Origin: Komagataella phaffii GS115
Lineage: Eukaryota > Ascomycota > Pichiomycetes > Pichiales > Pichiaceae
DNA length: 64,000 nt
Assembly: GCF_000027005.1 (NCBI RefSeq)
Contig: NC_012966.1
Coordinates: 248,001-312,000, forward strand
Reading direction: 5' to 3'
Program-made: the position numbers and the translations under genes
Shown: positions 9,962 to 18,537 of the stretch, in pieces
Layout of the letters: the number at the start of each line of letters is the position of its first letter
Position numbering within the stretch: position 1 is the stretch's first letter
The notes under the pieces: generated by a model
Database searches by the model: none
Told to the model about the DNA's origin: nothing
The model's input: the letters and a program-made list of their open reading frames with translations, nothing else

Positions 9962-10660
9962 ATGTCTGAACCATTGAAGAGGTCTTCCAGACCGGGTACT
10001 CCGCATAGGCTGTCGTCTCGTTCATCTCTTTTGTCGTCGTCTTCCCCAAGAGGTGGGAACCATTATGACATAGACCCAAACAAAACTCCGTTGGATGAAG
10101 TTCTTTGCTCCAACACAGGCCAGGGTGAAACGTCTTCCAGTCTTTTAAGCGAGCTAAACGACTCTTTGACTACATTGGATGCTAATATGACAAAGGTCAA
10201 CAGCGTTCACGAGTCTTTGACCAACTTCAATGAGAGCTTTTCAGCGTTTCTCTACGGGTTAAGTATGAATGCTTGGTGCGTAGAGTACTCAGAGGCCCCA
10301 ACTAAAGAAAATTTTGAAAACAGGTCCAAATTAAACAATTTGAAAGCCAAAATAAAAGAGACAGAGCAAATTCTAGAGCAGTACAGCAGAAAGAGGAAAG
10401 ACACAGCAAAAATTACAAAGCCAGCAAAATATGCAAAACAATCCAATCCTAAACCTTCAACAACGTTGAGTATACCGCAACCAACTCCAGCTAAACAGCA
10501 AGTTAGTAGCACTGACTCTTCATTTGAAATAGAGGAAGAAACTGAACGGTCGTCAAGAATTGGGGCGATTGGGAAGTCCCGCATACCGTATAAAAGCGAC
10601 AGCAAAAGAAGTATGATGAGGCTAAAGTCTTTGCCTCCAAGAAGACCTCCATTCCGATAA
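9962..10660 (+). CDS. DAM1: DAM1, DASH/Dam1 kinetochore-microtubule complex subunit
   Basis: 232 residues. The conserved Dam1 core at about residues 50-115 includes LDANMTKVNSVHESL and FNESFSAFLYGLSMNAWCVE, matching the family pattern in which a leucine-rich helix is followed by F-x-E-S-F-x-x-F-L-Y-G-L-x-M-N-A-x-C-V. The DASH complex forms rings on spindle microtubules and couples kinetochores to them. The N-terminal Ser/Arg-rich region and basic Ser-rich tail contain RxxS-type sites of the kind Aurora B (Ipl1) uses, but which are phosphorylated is not readable here. Shorter than S. cerevisiae Dam1 (343 aa), mainly in the tail. Followed by tRNA-Phe on the other strand. Confidence 0.9.
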   Translation: MSEPLKRSSRPGTPHRLSSRSSLLSSSSPRGGNHYDIDPNKTPLDEVLCSNTGQGETSSSLLSELNDSLTTLDANMTKVNSVHESLTNFNESFSAFLYGLSMNAWCVEYSEAPTKENFENRSKLNNLKAKIKETEQILEQYSRKRKDTAKITKPAKYAKQSNPKPSTTLSIPQPTPAKQQVSSTDSSFEIEEETERSSRIGAIGKSRIPYKSDSKRSMMRLKSLPPRRPPFR

Positions 10661-10709
10661 GGCTATATGTATATTTCAATTAATGTAGATTTATTACTTG
10701 ACATTTAGC

Positions 10710-10715
10710 AAAAAA
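10710..10715 (-). terminator. RNA polymerase III terminator of tRNA-Phe
   Basis: A run of six T on the minus strand begins 4 nt after the tRNA 3' end, the normal Pol III stop signal. Confidence 0.85.
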
Positions 10716-10718
10716 GTA

Positions 10719-10771
10719 TGCGAATTCTGTGGATCGAACACAGGACCTTCAGATTATTGAGACCGAAGTTT

Positions 10772-10802
<31 letters not shown>

Positions 10803-10809
10803 AATCCGC
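10719..10809 (-). tRNA. tRNA-Phe (GAA) with 18-nt intron
   Basis: 91 nt on the minus strand folding into a full cloverleaf with a 7-bp acceptor stem (GCGGATT with AATTCGC), a D-arm AGCTCAGTTGGGAGAGC and a T-arm containing GTTCGATCC. The anticodon GAA is at 10774-10776. An 18-nt intron at 10755-10772 interrupts the gene one base 3' of the anticodon, the canonical position. It begins AAAACTTCGG and can pair with the anticodon. The mature length is 73 nt before CCA. Closely resembles the yeast tRNA-Phe sequence. Confidence 0.98.
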
Positions 10810-11017
10810 AATTACAAGTACAAAACTTCTCTTGTCTCTTACACCTGCCAAATAGGAGATTATTTGTAACCAAAGTGCATTTATTACTTTTACACTTTGC
10901 TAAATACTTCTCTCCTACCAGAGCGGTCTAATTAAATTGCGAAAGAATTATCTTTATTAATGACTGTGCAACTCGAACCTTTTAGTAATAGTAGTCAATT
11001 ATATCGCAGTCAAGCAT

Positions 11018-12328
11018 CTATAGAAATGAAGTCGATGAGTTCCATCCATATGCGCTCGTTATACCCTCAATCTTGATCGCCTCCATCCAAAGTTGCTGAT
11101 TGTGAACGCCCACTTTCCATAGACTTCTAGTTAAATTGATTGTGGACATTTCCTCGTCATTTTGCAGATTTTGTGTGTGGAGTGCTTCTGACATCCAGTG
11201 CCTGTCTCTCTCAAAATTATTTATTCTCGCAGGAACATCATTATCAATTCGTGTCAACATTGTCAGCTTTCCCGAATCTTTTGCCAGATCCTCGTAATTT
11301 TGCAATTGTCCATAGATTAATGGTGCTGAAGTGAACTTGCCAAATAACTTGTCTAATCTCACGGCTAGGGATGGGGCTAAAATTAGTTCGTAGGATTGAT
11401 TATCCAAAGTAGCAACTAAAGAGGCCTCTGCTGTCGATATTTGCATCACCAACTCCCTCGGATACTTATCGACATATGGCCGTTGGTACATCAAATATCC
11501 AACTGTTGACTCGACCGTTTGGCTGACCAATCCCTTTGGTGAGATGTATTTACAATCAATCACAATCTCTTCACAGCAGCGGATAACGTTCGTTCTTATA
11601 TTGTGTTTGATCAGCTTTTGTTCTAGCGCTTGAAACCTATAGTATTTGCATTCATTGATTAAATCATGCCGCAGAGAATCGTCAATAGAATCAACGCTCT
11701 CTCCTTGCAAATACCTCACGATCATGGCAAACAAATGTGGACTTCTATTGCTAACCGTAAGAGGTGCCTGAGGAGGAGGACGAATTAAGTTCCGTTGGTG
11801 GATGACCTTGGCTGGGTTCTGAAGTAAGGTATCATATGCCAATGTGAAATAATTTGGAGAGTTGCCCTCAACATTCAGCAAACCTCTCTCCAGTACGAAG
11901 GGACGTGAGCCGATAACCACGTAGTAATTCATCTCACGAACAACTTTTGTCAGCCTGGACAAGTTAAAGTAGCTAGCGTCTTCAAAGAGGTGTATGTACT
12001 CAGAAGGATCGTCTATGCTGATATGATAGCCTTGCAAGTGCTTTTGAATAATCTCAAAAACGACAGGAGATCTGTCGATGAACAAGACTTTGCCCTCATT
12101 TTCATTCTTTTGGAAGAAATTGGTGAAATAGGAAGGTCCATCGGAAGATAATGAGGCCCCACTAATAGCAAATAATCTATCACCAACTTGAATACTGTAC
12201 ATGCGCTCATGGGGAAGCAACTTCGGGATGGAAGGGTCGAACTCGTTCACCGACTGGATCGGTTTATCTGCATTGTTCAACCCTTCCTTGTCGAAGCATA
12301 TCAACAATTGATCTTCGTAATTCTCCAT
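11018..12328 (-). CDS. BTB/POZ (T1-type) domain protein, YLR108C/YDR132C-like
   Basis: 436 residues. A potassium-channel-tetramerisation type BTB fold is visible at about 44-125 (YSIQVGDRLFAISGASLSSDGPSYF, then VLFIDRSPVVFEIIQKHLQGY), and a second, more degenerate BTB-like segment at about 135-240 repeats the pattern (ERGLLN...NYFTL ... HLFAMIVRYLQG). This two-BTB layout resembles the paralogous S. cerevisiae proteins YLR108C and YDR132C, whose molecular role is poorly defined. No membrane segment or signal peptide is seen. Function is not inferred beyond protein-protein interaction. Confidence 0.7.
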   Translation of the reverse strand: MENYEDQLLICFDKEGLNNADKPIQSVNEFDPSIPKLLPHERMYSIQVGDRLFAISGASLSSDGPSYFTNFFQKNENEGKVLFIDRSPVVFEIIQKHLQGYHISIDDPSEYIHLFEDASYFNLSRLTKVVREMNYYVVIGSRPFVLERGLLNVEGNSPNYFTLAYDTLLQNPAKVIHQRNLIRPPPQAPLTVSNRSPHLFAMIVRYLQGESVDSIDDSLRHDLINECKYYRFQALEQKLIKHNIRTNVIRCCEEIVIDCKYISPKGLVSQTVESTVGYLMYQRPYVDKYPRELVMQISTAEASLVATLDNQSYELILAPSLAVRLDKLFGKFTSAPLIYGQLQNYEDLAKDSGKLTMLTRIDNDVPARINNFERDRHWMSEALHTQNLQNDEEMSTINLTRSLWKVGVHNQQLWMEAIKIEGITSAYGWNSSTSFL

Positions 12329-12658
12329 AGGTAAGGCTGTGTAAAATGTGATGTGTACATTGAGGTGCGTTTATGCTAGAGAAAAAGTTAGGCAGCGAAC
12401 CCATACACATGGGTCCGAATAACACCTCAAGACTTCAATTAGATTCTTACCTACCCCAGATTATCCTATAAGTAATACGAAACCACGACCGATGCCCATA
12501 TGGCTGCCACAGCAGAAGGTTGCGGTAATAAATTTAAACCTATATATATGATACAAAACGTAAAACAAAGGATAAAATTATGCTTTTATCGGTTTCTTTT
12601 AAAAGTTGATGGGAACGGGCATGGTGTATTGTTGGAAGGGGATAGAGTCACAGGTGAA
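12329..12658. other. Spacer between BTB gene and RPL6
   Basis: 330 bp between tandem minus-strand genes, so it holds the BTB promoter and the RPL6 3' end. A 6-bp inverted repeat ACCCAT-ACAC-ATGGGT at 12399-12414, about 75 bp upstream of the BTB start, contains a Rap1-like ACCCATACA core. An AT-rich TATATATAT tract lies at about 12540-12548. No gene seen. Confidence 0.45.
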
Positions 12659-13162
12659 TTAGAATTTCATTAAGTGTGGTCTGTCACCTCTTCTCAAAGA
12701 GAAAGGAGCGGCGAGGTACTCCTCAAGGTGAGCTACCTTGGAAACCTCAGCCAGCAAAGCCTTGTCGACGACCTTTTGGTCCTCGATCTGCTCTGGGGAA
12801 ACAGTCTTCTTTTCAGCCTTGTCACCGAAGAAGTCAGCCTCAGACTTGTCTTCCTCGTTACCTGACTTTTCAGAGTTGAAGTAGGCAAGGTCGAACTTGG
12901 CCAGGTCCAAACCCTCAACAGAGATTCTGGTGGAAGTAGCAATAACGTAGCTGTCGTGAACTCTTCTCAATGGAACACCGTTGACCTTGAATGGTCCAGA
13001 AACCAGCAAAGTGTTGTCTTCCAAGTTCTTCAGGTAGATAACTCTCTTTCCACGGAAACGTCCAGCCAACAGGATCAAGACGGTACCAGGAACCAGGGAC
13101 TTTCTCAGCTTTCCTTGAGTAGGAGCCTGCAAAGCTGGGTCATGTGGAGTTTCAATAGCCAT
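12659..13162 (-). CDS. RPL6: 60S ribosomal protein eL6 (RPL6)
   Basis: 167 residues of the cytosolic large ribosomal subunit. Family blocks are clear: [53 protein letters not shown], and the C-terminal [11 protein letters not shown] ending. Length agrees with yeast Rpl6 (176 aa). The S. cerevisiae genes carry an intron near the start, but here the reading frame is continuous from the ATG. Codon use is strongly biased (CTC/TTG Leu, AGA Arg, AAG Lys), as expected for high expression. The promoter at 13163-13349 has CACGTG and TAGGGTT elements. Confidence 0.97.
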   Translation of the reverse strand: MAIETPHDPALQAPTQGKLRKSLVPGTVLILLAGRFRGKRVIYLKNLEDNTLLVSGPFKVNGVPLRRVHDSYVIATSTRISVEGLDLAKFDLAYFNSEKSGNEEDKSEADFFGDKAEKKTVSPEQIEDQKVVDKALLAEVSKVAHLEEYLAAPFSLRRGDRPHLMKF

Positions 13163-13283
13163 TTTTTTCTGTTGTACTGTAAGATTAAAACCTTGGTTGG
13201 AAACGATTAAAAAAATATCTTTAAAGAGGACTTTTAGTCATATTGGCGCGCGATTAGAGACTATCTTGAAAGAGTCGCACCGT

Positions 13284-13301
13284 CACGTGCATAATAGGGT
13301 T
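13284..13301. promoter_or_regulatory. Cbf1-type CACGTG plus Tbf1-type TAGGGTT in RPL6 promoter
   Basis: CACGTG at 13284-13289 is followed 5 bp later by TAGGGTT (13295-13301; AACCCTA on the other strand), about 122-139 bp upstream of the RPL6 ATG. Cbf1 and Tbf1 sites in this pairing are known at ribosomal-protein promoters of yeasts outside Saccharomyces, such as Candida albicans. Binding here is inferred. Confidence 0.5.
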
Positions 13302-13349
13302 GACAGCCCTAGAGCAACATAGATGGTGTAAGGATTCTCATGCCTGATC

Positions 13350-15251
13350 TCAGATGTTCAGCCTGTGGAGTACGGCTAGGTCCTGATCTTTCCCTGTGAA
13401 ATCGAACAGTCTGTTGACGGGGATGATGTCGACGGAATATTCCTGTGGAATGGTTTCCAGCTTGCTTGCCTGCCCCTTGTTTAAAATTACCGTGTTGTGT
13501 GCTGTGGCTGATAGGCCTGGGGCGAATGTCAAGCTAACGTAGCCGTCTTGAAATGTGACCGATTGTCCCTGTAATTCTAGCGAGGACAAGTTGTTGGCAA
13601 TCTGTGTGGACTCATCTTCATTTTCTGACGAATCACCGTAGTAATCATCGTAGTTTGGTGTCTCTTGATACACTGACCCGCTCCATTCGATTGGAGCTGA
13701 TTTGGGGAGTTGTGTCACTTGAGCGAATACCACCGGTACTTTAGAAGAAGGTTCATAAAGTTTCCAAGCTTCTATGGCAATTGGGAGGTACTCTAGGTCT
13801 TTGAAATAACAGATAGCAAAAGCATTCTGGTCAAGTGAGATGAGCTTCTTTACACTGTCGAAATGCTGAAGCGATAAGGCAACATTGAGTAATCTGTCGT
13901 TAGGGTCAGCTAAGACCATGGATTGGGGGATCAGAGGGATTTGTCCACTTATCAATGCAACCGTAGTTCTCTGCTGTTTATGCAAAATAGACTGTGAGTA
14001 TGGTCCTATGTTATGGGGCGCCCAGTAACTAATTCCTCTGACGTGAACTCCTGATTTGTCTTTCAAATTGGGAATGACAATGGCTGATAACAAAGCTTGA
14101 TTCTTCTCGGGTAGCAACGTTTGCACACATACCCGAGATGAGGGAAGGGGTTTGGTAAAATACTGTTGATAAATGGCATTAACCTTGGCAAAGTCGTCCA
14201 TATCACGTAGGAACAGCTGGACACTTTGAATGTGTTCATATGAAAGACCATGAGTGTTGAGAATGTCTGTCAACTGAGTGAAAATGCTAGTGATCTGTGA
14301 TTCAATTTCGTCCTCCCGGGATGACAAATTGGAGATATAAAGTAGATTACCGACTTGTTTCGATGTAACTTCAAATTCAACGAGTGCGGATTGGGCTTCT
14401 TTCTCTACTAAGGGGATCTTGAACTTAGTTGAACTTAATTGATCATAAATGCTTTCCATCTCTTCATTCAGCAGTGGCGGAGCACTCAAAAATTTTGTAG
14501 CATCTCCGTCTTCCTTGCTTTTCTCTTGAGTCGTAAAACCCAAGGAAAGATGATAAACTTCATCATTGGATGGCTTAATAACCTCTTGGTGAGTGATTGA
14601 TAATTTTTTTAGAAAGAATGGAGCGTCAAAAACCAAGGTCTCAAATTCACCACCTTCACCGCAAATATGAACATCATACATGTCATTGAGTTTTATAAGT
14701 TTGGGGTACATTTCAATAAGAGATTTCCCCAAATCATTCTCATCGAGACCAATTGCAGCAACTTTTATAATTCTTGCATCCATGCCTGATTGGCACATCT
14801 CTCCCATAAGCCCTAGTTGATTCATCTGCCACAGGTAAGAGAGTGCTACCAGATTCAGTCTCGCACAGACATCTTCTACTCTAGTCCTCTGATACGATGA
14901 AAGAATGGCTCCGACACTGACAGCTTCCAATTCTGGATGAGATTCCTTGACATCGCTCAAGAGTTGATACAAGTCTTCTATTTCATCATCCTCTGTCTTT
15001 TCGTACTCAAGTTGCTGATTCTTTGACGTTCCAGCAATTACTCTTCGGTGCATTGGAACTCCAATACATTCTTCATAATGTTCCAATGCCTGATAACCGA
15101 CCGTTTGGTACATGAACGAGTCCAATTCCTCGGAGCCCTCTGGGGGAGGATACAAATTGGCTAAGGCTATGAGTTCATGTCCCTGGCTCAAGCAATGCCA
15201 TATGTTAAAACATGAATCTTTTCCTCCTGAAACCAGAGCCACAAACTTCAT
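13350..15251 (-). CDS. DPH6: DPH6, diphthine-ammonia ligase
   Basis: 633 residues. Catalyses the last step of diphthamide synthesis on eEF2, ATP-dependent amidation of diphthine, in the cytosol. The N-terminal N-type ATP pyrophosphatase domain shows the PP-loop SGGKDS at residues 8-13 and family blocks VSVGAILSSYQRTRVEDVC and ICGEGGEFETLVFDAP. Two RidA/YjgF-like domains follow (about 290-400 and 410-540), the architecture of fungal Dph6 (S. cerevisiae YLR143W, 685 aa). Lies in the same orientation as and upstream of RPL6, another translation gene. In S. cerevisiae DPH6 adjoins ACF2, which here lies about 3.3 kb away. Confidence 0.93.
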   Translation of the reverse strand: MKFVALVSGGKDSCFNIWHCLSQGHELIALANLYPPPEGSEELDSFMYQTVGYQALEHYEECIGVPMHRRVIAGTSKNQQLEYEKTEDDEIEDLYQLLSDVKESHPELEAVSVGAILSSYQRTRVEDVCARLNLVALSYLWQMNQLGLMGEMCQSGMDARIIKVAAIGLDENDLGKSLIEMYPKLIKLNDMYDVHICGEGGEFETLVFDAPFFLKKLSITHQEVIKPSNDEVYHLSLGFTTQEKSKEDGDATKFLSAPPLLNEEMESIYDQLSSTKFKIPLVEKEAQSALVEFEVTSKQVGNLLYISNLSSREDEIESQITSIFTQLTDILNTHGLSYEHIQSVQLFLRDMDDFAKVNAIYQQYFTKPLPSSRVCVQTLLPEKNQALLSAIVIPNLKDKSGVHVRGISYWAPHNIGPYSQSILHKQQRTTVALISGQIPLIPQSMVLADPNDRLLNVALSLQHFDSVKKLISLDQNAFAICYFKDLEYLPIAIEAWKLYEPSSKVPVVFAQVTQLPKSAPIEWSGSVYQETPNYDDYYGDSSENEDESTQIANNLSSLELQGQSVTFQDGYVSLTFAPGLSATAHNTVILNKGQASKLETIPQEYSVDIIPVNRLFDFTGKDQDLAVLHRLNI

Positions 15252-15366
15252 GAATCGTTACTTAAAGGTCTATCTTCATGCAGAATGCTCATATCTCTCG
15301 AATTTTTTTTGATCCTACCTTTGATATCTGATCATCACTCTTAAGCCCATCCTATGGCATGATAAT

Positions 15367-16146
15367 ATGAGTAGCACAGGAACGCCAGCGGAAACACCAA
15401 CCCATGAAGACTCAGGTTTGTTAATAGACGTGGAAAAAGAAACTAGGAAGTTAGTTAGGTTGAGAAATAAGGCTCTCGTCAAAGCTGCCACTTCCTCAGA
15501 CCCAGATACAATACGACGATATGAACGTCTTAGAAATGATAGAATCCTCAGAAGTGAAAGATATAAGCAGGACCAAATAGCACAATGGAAAGAAAAGGGA
15601 AGGGTAGATCTTATACCGAAGGATGATAATTTTGGTAGAATGGCAAACCGATTAGCACAGGCGAAAACTGGAAATTCAGACATCACTAGACAACATAATG
15701 CAAGGTCCCGATACGTCTTACAATTAAAGAAAATTAGGGGATCCGGGGGATTCAAGGATTCGGTAACTCCATATGGGTTTCAGAAATTATCCAACGAGGG
15801 ACAGAACTTAGAAATCGAACCAATATCCCCTGTCATCCAGAAACCTGAGAATTCTGAATCTACTGTACAACATTTGCCCACACCGGGCCATCATTCGTTG
15901 GCACCACCACCACCACCACCAACATCACAGCATTTTTCTTCTATTAATCCTACAATCCAATCTAATTCTGGTCCTAACCAAACCTTCGTACCCCCATTCC
16001 AGTTGTCATTTGCATTTCCCCTTTCAGCACCACCACCACCTCCTCCTCCGCCATTACCACCACCGCCGCAACCCGTGGCTGTAGGAGTGATACAGCCTAA
16101 AAATAACCGTAGAAAGGCTAGGAAAAGACCCAAGATTGAATATTAA
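15367..16146 (+). CDS. Hypothetical proline-rich basic protein
   Basis: 259 residues; family not recognised. The N-terminal half (about 20-130) is a charged, probably helical segment rich in Arg (RRYERLRNDRILRSERYKQD). The C-terminal half is low complexity, with polyproline runs at about 179-185 and 226-240 that could bind profilin, SH3 or WW domains, ending in a basic tail NNRRKARKRPKIEY that resembles a nuclear localisation signal. No WH2 motif, signal peptide or membrane segment is seen. The frame is uninterrupted and sits tightly between DPH6 (115 bp, divergent) and SEC1 (18 bp, convergent), supporting a real gene. Confidence 0.7.
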   Translation: MSSTGTPAETPTHEDSGLLIDVEKETRKLVRLRNKALVKAATSSDPDTIRRYERLRNDRILRSERYKQDQIAQWKEKGRVDLIPKDDNFGRMANRLAQAKTGNSDITRQHNARSRYVLQLKKIRGSGGFKDSVTPYGFQKLSNEGQNLEIEPISPVIQKPENSESTVQHLPTPGHHSLAPPPPPPTSQHFSSINPTIQSNSGPNQTFVPPFQLSFAFPLSAPPPPPPPPLPPPPQPVAVGVIQPKNNRRKARKRPKIEY

Positions 16147-16164
16147 TTTCGATAAGAGTACATT

Positions 16165-18225
16165 CTATTTCCAAAATTTCTTCAGCTTATCCCTTTTTCG
16201 ATGCTTTTCTTTATCATTTGTAGGAGGCTCGTGGGATTGCGATGTGGTGGACGCCAAACTAGCAGAAGAATCAACAGGACCACCTATAGAAGGACGATGA
16301 TGACTCTCCTGTTCAAACAAAACTTTTGGAGCAGACTCTCCCGCTGCTCTTCTTCGATCATAGAATAGCGATAATGAGGCTCTATCAGACGTCAAGTCAA
16401 TAACATTATTCACAAACATCCTCGGAGTGATGACCTCATCACTTCCAATAAAAACATCTTTATTCAATAAACATCCAGCGTCATATCCAGCCTTCATTTC
16501 AGAGTATGTTATACCGCCTGCAGAATATACTACTATTCTCTGCTTAGGCGGACTATAACTGCTACCCTTTCTGCTCCAAGCAGCTCTATACCTTGGATTT
16601 TTGAGAGAAGTTGCCGAATCAGGGTTTGTTTCACTAACTTCCAAAGGCTTATCCTTTATGTAAGGAAATGAAGCTTCATCCAGGATTCCCTTTGATGCTA
16701 GTTCTACGATAGCCTGGATTGCTGGTTTATATCTGGATGTGTTTAGAACAGCATTACTATCTATCTTGTGCCAAAACTGTTTCTTGAAACTTTTGTCTTT
16801 TGGATGAGCTTTCAAAAGCTGAAATCCAAGTAAAGAAAAATTCTCAAACAATGTCATGACGTGTTCCTCAGCAGAAGCTAATCCCGCAAATTTTACCAGC
16901 TTTGATACATCTGCTCTAATCAGTCCACCTCTGTAGATGGCGTAAATCAGGATTAAACGTATCTTATCGGAAGTGGTAAAATAGTCTAAAGAGATCCATG
17001 AAAGTAAAAAAGATGCCATGTCTTTGATTTTTTCGCCATCATAAGAAACTCCAAATGCAGCACAGTTTTGCTCAAAATCAGCACACTCTGCCAAATGACG
17101 TTCATTATTTATTACCAACAGCTCTTCAGTCAATTTCTTGTGTAACATTATCTTCCTGCGCTCTTCGTCAAATCCATGCAAGTGAGCAACAATGAAAAGA
17201 AAATCTCTTGTTCCTGAGGCTTTATCTCTATCAACCATCATAGGGTTATTAGTTATCAGCTTATTCAATTTCACATCTAATTGATTGCTGGCATCTAAAA
17301 TATGCATATTTCTCAACTCTTCCCAGTAGTCATCAATGGGGGGTTTTAATGAAGCTTCTCTATCCAATAACTCTCCATTTTCATTCTCCACAGAATAACG
17401 ATACGTATTGGGATAATCACCGTCAACATTTTCAGCGAACTCAAGTAGATCAAAACACATTGCCTCATAGGTAAAATCATGCATCAATGGTGCCAGCAGG
17501 TCCATTGTTCTATCGGTGATGATAAAAATTGACCGGGGCCTTGGGTTATCACCAGGGAAATCTTGCTTAATTCTGCAATAATCATCCAGTGTGCTTTGAA
17601 ACTCCTGTGCAATCATTCGGGGCAATACCGAGGACTTATTAATGGGATTCTGGGGAGAATAGTACCTAACTAAAGGATACTCTCCAGTTATAATGCAAAG
17701 ATTCATTAAAGTTTGCACAGCTCGAGACGCTTGATATCGAATCAAGTCCAAACAGTTCTCATTGTACAAGGTTGGGAGAGAATCGGGAGCATCCGAAAGG
17801 AAGACATGACTTTCCAAAGGCAGCAAAGTAAAATCTACGGTCCTTCGCGTAATTGTGTTTGCCTCCAACTGTTTGTTTCCCATAATTAGATTCGTCAACT
17901 CTCTTGCTAACGGAGATAAAAACAACAAATGAGCTTTTTTGTATCGAGTGGGATTGATCTGGAAGTCTGCCAGAAGGCAATTAACTGAAAACTTTGTAGG
18001 TCCAATTAAATAGACTCCTTCCATTGAGAGCCGTATTTTCCGCTTCTTATCTATTCTTTCCACCGTGGTAACATACCTCAGCAAAGTGTTGCTGTCGATT
18101 AAGCTATTGACTAACCTCTCTGAATTGGCGTCCAGGACAAGACACTTGAGGCCATTGGACGTTTCCACACTCCCTATTAGTTTCAGTAAATAATCTCTTT
18201 GGAGGTTAATCAGATCAGAAGCCAT
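16165..18225 (-). CDS. SEC1: SEC1, Sec1/Munc18 exocytosis regulator
   Basis: 686 residues, typical SM-protein length (S. cerevisiae Sec1 is 724). Binds the assembled exocytic SNARE complex and promotes fusion of secretory vesicles at the plasma membrane. Family features include the N-terminal LQRDYLLKLIGSV / KCLVLDANSERLVNSL, a PRSIFIITDRTMDLLAPLMHDFTYE-type block near residue 235 (DRTMDLLAPL is highly characteristic), and the C-terminal IVVYSAGGITYSEM segment. The tail is Ser-rich and then basic. A phospho-regulated tail is plausible but not shown. Convergent with the proline-rich gene, divergent from ACF2. Confidence 0.93.
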   Translation of the reverse strand: MASDLINLQRDYLLKLIGSVETSNGLKCLVLDANSERLVNSLIDSNTLLRYVTTVERIDKKRKIRLSMEGVYLIGPTKFSVNCLLADFQINPTRYKKAHLLFLSPLARELTNLIMGNKQLEANTITRRTVDFTLLPLESHVFLSDAPDSLPTLYNENCLDLIRYQASRAVQTLMNLCIITGEYPLVRYYSPQNPINKSSVLPRMIAQEFQSTLDDYCRIKQDFPGDNPRPRSIFIITDRTMDLLAPLMHDFTYEAMCFDLLEFAENVDGDYPNTYRYSVENENGELLDREASLKPPIDDYWEELRNMHILDASNQLDVKLNKLITNNPMMVDRDKASGTRDFLFIVAHLHGFDEERRKIMLHKKLTEELLVINNERHLAECADFEQNCAAFGVSYDGEKIKDMASFLLSWISLDYFTTSDKIRLILIYAIYRGGLIRADVSKLVKFAGLASAEEHVMTLFENFSLLGFQLLKAHPKDKSFKKQFWHKIDSNAVLNTSRYKPAIQAIVELASKGILDEASFPYIKDKPLEVSETNPDSATSLKNPRYRAAWSRKGSSYSPPKQRIVVYSAGGITYSEMKAGYDAGCLLNKDVFIGSDEVITPRMFVNNVIDLTSDRASLSLFYDRRRAAGESAPKVLFEQESHHRPSIGGPVDSSASLASTTSQSHEPPTNDKEKHRKRDKLKKFWK

Positions 18226-18537
18226 TATTGCTCATAGTTTTGCTTCAAGTACCCTGGTTGTCTTTTCTAGCGGTAAATATTGGGATTACAGGAGCGGGTC
18301 TTCAAAAAAGATTACATAAGATACAGAAAATTCGAGGAAAACGTTGCCCTGCAAGGCACCAGCAAAGAATAACAGGAGAACAACAAATGCGCTGTTGCAT
18401 GCGTATTATAGTTCTGTGCAACAGGGACTAATCGGATGGATTCAGATACAAAGCCGACTTCCTCTTCCTTCTTCTTTTTTCTCCAGCGGTTTCTCTTCCT
18501 CATCTCCAGTCATCGTCTTGTGCCACAGTGAATTCAC
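18226..18537. other. Divergent spacer SEC1-ACF2
   Basis: 312 bp. Small reading frames run through it on both strands but none has a recognisable product. The part just upstream of ACF2 is pyrimidine-rich (about 18450-18510). I see no clear regulatory site. Confidence 0.4.
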
